Translations under genes and position numbers: made by a program
Shown here: piece by piece, positions 7,316-10,949 of the stretch
How positions within the stretch are numbered: the stretch's first letter is position 1
How the letters are laid out: each line of letters begins with the position of its first letter
The notes under the pieces: model-generated
Databases searched by the model: none
The model's input: the letters and a program-made list of their open reading frames with translations, nothing else
Told to the model about the DNA's origin: nothing
Assembly: GCA_945878745.1 (NCBI GenBank)
Contig: CAMDVY010000055.1
Location: 1 to 10,949, forward strand
Direction of reading: 5' to 3'
DNA: 10,949 bases
Source of the DNA: Klebsiella pneumoniae
GTDB taxonomy: Bacteria > Pseudomonadota > Gammaproteobacteria > Pseudomonadales > Azotimanducaceae

Positions 7316-7729
7316 TCAGACCTCCTGCTCGATCAACATAAAAAGAAAGGTGCCATGGGCCAGCAGCCGGGAATCGGCACCACCGGTGACCACTTCTGCA
7401 CGCAAACTGACCAGTCGACGGGACCGGTTCACGACTTGAGCCTTGCCGACGAGGTGCTGCCCCGCAGCAGCAGCATGCACGTACGTCATGTTGGCATTGA
7501 TGGTTGCACCTCGGGTGCCCAGAGACCCCACCGCATAGGCACACGCCGTATCGGCCAGAGCAAAAAGCAGACCGCCGTGCGCCATTCCCGCAGCATTGAT
7601 GAGCTCCGGCTTTACGGTTGCTTCCATCTCGCAGACACCCTGTTCGGCACGAATGAACTCCATGCCGAAGTGATCGAGGATGCCGGCGTCTTTTAGCAAC
7701 ACCGCCTGCTGACGCGCATCGATACTCAT
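7316..7729 (-). CDS. PaaI-family hotdog thioesterase
   Basis: A 137-residue protein, the usual length for PaaI/THEM2-type single hotdog domains. The active-site segment NAAGMAHGGLLFALADTACA (residues 45-64) closely resembles PaaI. It contains Asn45, His51-Gly-Gly and Asp60, with the Asn-to-Asp spacing of 15 residues also seen in THEM2. Such enzymes are tetramers that hydrolyse acyl-CoA thioesters, in PaaI ring-hydroxylated phenylacetyl-CoAs. The substrate here is unknown, and no phenylacetate pathway genes are in view. The frame stays open far upstream, across the antisense of the monooxygenase gene. The ATG at 7729 is chosen because the hotdog fold begins right after it and the divergent gene begins 57 bp beyond. 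The Shine-Dalgarno is weak. It may be co-transcribed with the kinase downstream. Confidence 0.9.
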   Translation of the reverse strand: MSIDARQQAVLLKDAGILDHFGMEFIRAEQGVCEMEATVKPELINAAGMAHGGLLFALADTACAYAVGSLGTRGATINANMTYVHAAAAGQHLVGKAQVVNRSRRLVSLRAEVVTGGADSRLLAHGTFLFMLIEQEV

Positions 7730-7786
7730 TGTTGGTCTCTGTAGCCTGTTGATCGTTTTCCGGCGGAATTGTGGCACGATTGACGG

Positions 7787-8812
7787 ATGCTCACCTGCAC
7801 CTGGGCGCCAACCGTCTTTCAAGGACCGCAGCTCGTCGACCGCTATCAGGGTCGACTGCCGGTGGGCGAACGGCTGCATGCGGTACTCGGCGATCACGCA
7901 CGTCGAATTGAAGACCTCGGCATATCGCACCTGTTGGTGGCGCAGCGCTGGTGGGGATCGGGTGAGGAGACGGAAGGCTCGTCGTTGGACTGTCTGACGA
8001 TGACCAGCTACTTCGCCGGTTGTACGTCCGCCATCAAGCTGATCACGGCTGTTCATCCCGGTTTTTTTCAGCCCACCGTGATTGCCAAATGGGCGGCATC
8101 GCTGGATGCGCTCTATCCCGATCGATGGGCGATCAACGTCACGAGCGGCTGGAATCTGCAGGAATTTTCGATGTACGGGATCGACGCGCTTACGCACGAC
8201 GGGCGTTACGCGAGATCTGCCGAGTTCATCCGCGTGCTTCGCGAAGCCTGGTCCGGCAATACCTTCGACTTCGACGGGAGCTACTATCAGCTCAAGGACA
8301 TGAAACTCGAGCCACGCCCCACGTCCCGCCTGACGATCTATCAGGGGGGACAGAGTCCGGCGGCCCTGCAGATGGCCGGAGAGCATGCGGACTGGATGTT
8401 CCTCAATGGTGGTCGACCGGAAAAGTTGAGGCAGTTGATCAGCAACGCACGTGCCGAAGCCGCAAGCCATTCCCGTGAGTTGAGATTTGCGGTGTATGCA
8501 GCGCCGCTCTGTGCAGACACCGATGCACAAGCCTGGGCGGAGATTGAATCAAGACTGGCGCGTCTCGACAAAGGTCTTGAGCAACGACGCCAGGCGGCCG
8601 TCGGCGGCGCTGTCGGCATGTGGGCTGGTGGTGACGATCCACTCACGCATCTGGATACCAATGAAGGTTATTGCACCCGTCTGATCGGCAGCCCGGCGAC
8701 GATTCTCGAACGCATCCATGAACTGCGGTCGATCGGTGTGGATATGCTGCATCTCGACTTGCGAGATCCCCAATTCCTCGAACACGTGTTGCCCCACATC
8801 CACGCGATTTAG
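7787..8812 (+). CDS. LLM-class flavin-dependent oxidoreductase (bacterial luciferase-like, SsuD/SfnG-like)
   Basis: A 341-residue protein of the luciferase-like monooxygenase superfamily, an (alpha/beta)8 barrel using reduced FMN supplied by a separate reductase. Visible family segments are the EDLGISHLLVAQRWW region (42-56), IKLITAVHPGFFQPTVIAKW (83-102), WAINVTSGWN (114-123), and HDGRYARSAEFIRVLREAW (137-155). The flavin-phosphate region YQGGQSPAALQMAGEHAD follows (185-202). The NVTSGW and HD.RY.RSAEF segments resemble the alkanesulfonate/dimethylsulfone monooxygenase branch (SsuD, SfnG), so an organosulfur substrate is plausible but unproven. No ssu or sfn transport genes or flavin reductase are nearby. 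It is divergent from the thioesterase across 57 bp that must hold both promoters. I could not pick a convincing -10/-35 pair there, and the Shine-Dalgarno is weak. Confidence 0.88.
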   Translation: MLTCTWAPTVFQGPQLVDRYQGRLPVGERLHAVLGDHARRIEDLGISHLLVAQRWWGSGEETEGSSLDCLTMTSYFAGCTSAIKLITAVHPGFFQPTVIAKWAASLDALYPDRWAINVTSGWNLQEFSMYGIDALTHDGRYARSAEFIRVLREAWSGNTFDFDGSYYQLKDMKLEPRPTSRLTIYQGGQSPAALQMAGEHADWMFLNGGRPEKLRQLISNARAEAASHSRELRFAVYAAPLCADTDAQAWAEIESRLARLDKGLEQRRQAAVGGAVGMWAGGDDPLTHLDTNEGYCTRLIGSPATILERIHELRSIGVDMLHLDLRDPQFLEHVLPHIHAI

Positions 8813-8872
8813 ACCGTCCATCCACGATCACTTCACAAGAACACTGTAAAAAAGGCGCTTCCATTGCCGATT

Positions 8873-8898
8873 TAGTGTGCTACATTACTAATACACCA
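8873..8898 (+). promoter_or_regulatory. Inverted-repeat operator overlapping the promoter of the GntR-ABC operon
   Basis: An imperfect 26-bp dyad has half-sites GTGTnnTA and TAnnACAC separated by 6 bases (outer limits 8873 and 8898). It overlaps a possible extended -10, TGCTACATT at 8878-8886, and ends about 19 bases before the GntR ATG. A symmetric GTGT/ACAC site at the promoter of a GntR gene is the expected form of an autoregulatory operator, and YtrA-subfamily regulators commonly repress their own ABC operon. The repeat is seen directly; binding is inferred. Confidence 0.55.
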
Positions 8899-8916
8899 GT
8901 TACCCATGACACCAAG

Positions 8917-9270
8917 ATGCACGAGTGGCATGACAATGAACCGATCTACCAGCAGCTGCGCACGACGGTCCTGCATCGGATTCTGGCGGGCACGCTGGCG
9001 GAAGGAGAAGCCGTGCCTTCCGTCCGCCAGGTCGCCGCCTCCGAGCGAATCAACCCCCTCACCGTGACCCGCGCTTACCAGCTGCTTGTTGATGAAGGGC
9101 TTCTGGAGAAGCGCCGCGGCCTCGGACTGTTTGTCACTTCGGGGGCCAGCGACAAGGCTCGCACCACTGAGCGCGAAACCTTTCTCACCATCGAGTGGCC
9201 ACGAATTCGCGAACGCATGAATGCACTCGGCATCGACCCGGTTTCCCTGCTGGAGAGTAAAGACGCATGA
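8917..9270 (+). CDS. GntR-family transcriptional regulator, YtrA subfamily
   Basis: A 117-residue repressor. The winged helix covers about residues 8-73. PIYQQLRTTVLHRILAGTL opens the domain, VPSVRQVAASERINPLTVTRAY forms the recognition helices, and EKRRGLGLFV is the wing. The C-terminal region is only about 45 residues, too short for an FadR/HutC ligand domain, which marks the YtrA subfamily. These proteins dimerise through two short helices and usually repress an adjacent ABC transporter operon; in Bacillus subtilis YtrA controls an operon induced by some cell-wall antibiotics. The ATG at 8917 is chosen because homologues start at MHEW..N.PIY. An in-frame GTG at 8875 would put the operator inside the gene. 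The stop overlaps the ABC ATPase start as ATGA. Confidence 0.92.
   Translation: MHEWHDNEPIYQQLRTTVLHRILAGTLAEGEAVPSVRQVAASERINPLTVTRAYQLLVDEGLLEKRRGLGLFVTSGASDKARTTERETFLTIEWPRIRERMNALGIDPVSLLESKDA
9252..9257 (+). promoter_or_regulatory. Ribosome-binding site of the ABC ATPase gene
   Basis: GGAGAG lies 9 bases before the ATG at 9267, within the last codons of the GntR gene. With the 4-bp ATGA overlap it supports translational coupling and fixes the ATPase start. Confidence 0.6.
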
Positions 9271-10115
9271 ACGTGATTGAAGCCCGACAACTGGTCAAGC
9301 GATACGGTGCCAATGCTGCACTGGATGGCTTTGATCTACAGGTTCCAAAGGGACGCATCGTCGGTCTCATCGGACCGAACGGCTCAGGCAAGACCACGGC
9401 GCTGAAAGCCATTCTGGGCCTGACCCCCCTCGACAGTGGTGACCTCACCATCAACGGCCTGGCGCCATGGACCAGTCGCGCACGACTGATGGAGGATGTG
9501 GCCTACATTCCGGATACCGGCATCCTGCCACGCTGGATGCGAGTGAGTGACCTGGTGGACTACGTCGCCCGAGTGCACTCCCGTTTTGATCGTGCCCGCG
9601 CCGAAGCACTGCTCGCAAAGACAGACATCAATGCCAGTCGCCCGGTACGCGTGCTGTCGAAGGGCATGCAGGTTCAGTTGCATCTGGCGTTGATTCTGGC
9701 GGTGGATGCCAAGCTGCTGGTGCTCGACGAACCGACGCTCGGACTCGACGTGCTGTATCGGGAACAGTTCTACGACACGCTGCTGAGCGACTATTTCGAA
9801 GGTGATCGCAGCATCCTCATTACCACCCACGAAGTGCGTGAGATCGAACATGTGCTTACCGATGTGGTGTTCATTGCACGTGGCAAGGCGCTCCTCGCGG
9901 CCACCATCGACGACATCCGCGAGCAGTACACCAAACTCACACTGACCACCGGCGCAACGCCGCCCGAAGGATTTATCGGACGTCGTCAAACCCTTGCCGG
10001 GGTTGAGTGCATCTACAGGAACATCCCCCGCAACGACCTGGCACGCGCGGGCATCGTCGGTGTTCCGGATCTGGTTGAACTATTCGTAGCGATCATGGAG
10101 AACTCTCATGCATAA
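9267..10115 (+). CDS. ABC transporter ATP-binding protein
   Basis: A 282-residue nucleotide-binding subunit. Walker A GPNGSGKT is at 36-43, an LSKGM signature in place of LSGGQ at 130-134, Walker B LLVLDEP at 150-156 with the catalytic Glu155, the D-loop near 161, and the switch His188 in TTHEV. The Q-loop region reads YIPDTGILPRW rather than a canonical Q, a variation also seen in YtrB-like exporters. A C-terminal extension of about 75 residues follows the core, with no recognised motif. It should power the ABC-2 permease encoded next, whose start overlaps by 8 bp, in the inner membrane. Substrate and direction are unknown; ABC-2 partners usually mean export. The preceding GntR gene overlaps by 4 bp, so this is one operon. 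Confidence 0.94.
   Translation: MNVIEARQLVKRYGANAALDGFDLQVPKGRIVGLIGPNGSGKTTALKAILGLTPLDSGDLTINGLAPWTSRARLMEDVAYIPDTGILPRWMRVSDLVDYVARVHSRFDRARAEALLAKTDINASRPVRVLSKGMQVQLHLALILAVDAKLLVLDEPTLGLDVLYREQFYDTLLSDYFEGDRSILITTHEVREIEHVLTDVVFIARGKALLAATIDDIREQYTKLTLTTGATPPEGFIGRRQTLAGVECIYRNIPRNDLARAGIVGVPDLVELFVAIMENSHA
10097..10100 (+). promoter_or_regulatory. Ribosome-binding site of the ABC-2 permease gene
   Basis: GGAG lies 7 bases before the ATG at 10108, inside the last codons of the ATPase gene. It supports this start and tight coupling of the two transporter subunits. Confidence 0.5.
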
Positions 10116-10949
10116 CCTCATAGCACTTGCCCACAGAGAATGGCAGGAACATCGCAATACCTTCATTTTTCCGCCAGCAATCATCCTGGCACTGATCGTC
10201 ATCGCTGTGCTGTTTGGTGTCACCCTGGGTGAGAAGCTGAAAATGGAAATCAATCTGGACAGTGACCGGGACTCGAGCCCTTCCACGTTCCATCAGATTG
10301 AAAAGCGTCCAAACGCAGGGCTCTTCATGGCTTCTGCGCAGCAGGCTGAATTTTCTGCACAACCACGCGCCATGTTCGCGACTCAACACAACTCAGCGTC
10401 GACACTGGATGAATTGGCCAGCGCCGATGTTGGCAAGTTGCCACGAATACTCGACGAACTGACCTTCCCTTTTTTCCTCGTGTTGATTCTGGTGTCGCTG
10501 TCCGTCGCGACCAGCGTCACTTACGATGAACGCAAAGACCGCTCGCTCCTGTTCTGGAAATCCATGCCAGTGGACGATGTTGAAACGATCATCAGCAAAT
10601 TTGTGTTCATCTGCTGGATCGCGCCACTGGCCACGGTCGTTGCCATCGTCATCGCCCGACTGCTCCTGGCAGGCGTAGCCAGTGTTTATTCGAACGAGCT
10701 GGAAATCGGCGAGGTGTGGGGCAACGCACAAGTGTGGAGTGGTTTCATGGGCGTCATCAGCGGCTTCCTGCTGCTCGGACTCTGGGTTGCGCCCGTCTAC
10801 GCCTGGTTGATGCTGGTCGGCGCTGTGGTCACTCGATCACCGATGCTCATCGCGACGATCACACCGCTGGTGGTGATGTGGCTGGAGTGGTTGTTTTTCG
10901 ACTCGACGTACCTCCTGAGTTTTGCGACATCACACATCGCGCCACGGAC
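10108..10949 (+). CDS. ABC-2 type transporter permease, N-terminal part
   Basis: The frame is open from the ATG to the right edge, 280 codons without a stop, so the gene continues beyond the window. A cytoplasmic start (HNLIALAHREWQEHR) leads into a first membrane helix at about 19-41. An approximately 85-residue hydrophilic loop, predicted periplasmic, follows. Four or more further helices come next, including LTFPFFLVLILVSLSVATSV, KFVFICWIAPLATVVAIVIA, a long hydrophobic stretch from GFMGVISGFLLLGLW, and one from PMLIATITPLVVMWL. A cytoplasmic DERKDRSLLFWKSMPV motif between helices 2 and 3 is typical of ABC-2 exporters of this type. It overlaps the ATPase gene by 8 bp. It should form the transport channel with that ATPase. 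The substrate is unknown. Confidence 0.88.
   Translation, partial: MHNLIALAHREWQEHRNTFIFPPAIILALIVIAVLFGVTLGEKLKMEINLDSDRDSSPSTFHQIEKRPNAGLFMASAQQAEFSAQPRAMFATQHNSASTLDELASADVGKLPRILDELTFPFFLVLILVSLSVATSVTYDERKDRSLLFWKSMPVDDVETIISKFVFICWIAPLATVVAIVIARLLLAGVASVYSNELEIGEVWGNAQVWSGFMGVISGFLLLGLWVAPVYAWLMLVGAVVTRSPMLIATITPLVVMWLEWLFFDSTYLLSFATSHIAPR

Noticed and set aside
7730..8530. Upstream in-frame extension of the thioesterase to a 404-residue protein on the minus strand
   Set aside because: The extension lies opposite the well-conserved flavin monooxygenase and shows no family features. The hotdog domain begins immediately after the ATG at 7729.

Overview
The window is dense, roughly 55-60% GC chromosomal DNA from a proteobacterium, most likely a gammaproteobacterium. 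The main reasons are a clear RdgC, a family known essentially from beta- and gammaproteobacteria, and a TRAM-plus-4Fe-4S rRNA uracil methyltransferase of the RlmD type. I cannot name a genus. No rRNA, tRNA, CRISPR array, insertion sequence or phage structural gene is visible. No gene-free stretch exceeds 300 bases; the longest is 1338-1493.

Layout from left to right. (1) Bases 1-427 hold the end of a toxin-antitoxin module. A toxin fragment of the HigB/Gp49 (RelE superfamily) type overlaps a small XRE antitoxin by 13 bp. (2) rdgC lies on the minus strand (444-1337), convergent with the antitoxin, and has a near-consensus sigma-70 promoter at 1364-1392. (3) A plus-strand run follows: a patatin-like phospholipase (1494-2660), an AEC-family transporter (2752-3636), and an RNA uracil-5 methyltransferase (3647-4876) whose ribosome-binding site is formed by the transporter's stop codon. 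(4) A minus-strand block follows: a large membrane hybrid histidine kinase of the 7TMR-DISM class (4840-7251), preceded by a PaaI-type hotdog thioesterase (7316-7729). The kinase reading frame ends 37 bp inside the 3' end of the methyltransferase. (5) Divergent from the thioesterase is a luciferase-like flavin monooxygenase (7787-8812). (6) The right end is an operon of a YtrA-subfamily GntR repressor (8917-9270), an ABC ATPase (9267-10115) and an ABC-2 permease (10108 to beyond the window). Its genes overlap, and an inverted-repeat operator (8873-8898) sits over the likely promoter.

Functionally this is a mosaic of small units rather than one pathway. The coherent units are the toxin-antitoxin pair and the GntR-ABC operon; the latter is likely an autoregulated, ligand-induced transporter of the kind linked to envelope stress or export. 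The patatin, AEC transporter, kinase, thioesterase and monooxygenase are recognisable by family, but their substrates or signals cannot be read from the sequence. I found no convincing evidence of an undescribed multi-gene system. The points most worth a second look are the putative operator of the ABC operon, the overlapping convergent gene ends, the palindrome ahead of the AEC gene, and the altered SAM-binding motif in the methyltransferase.
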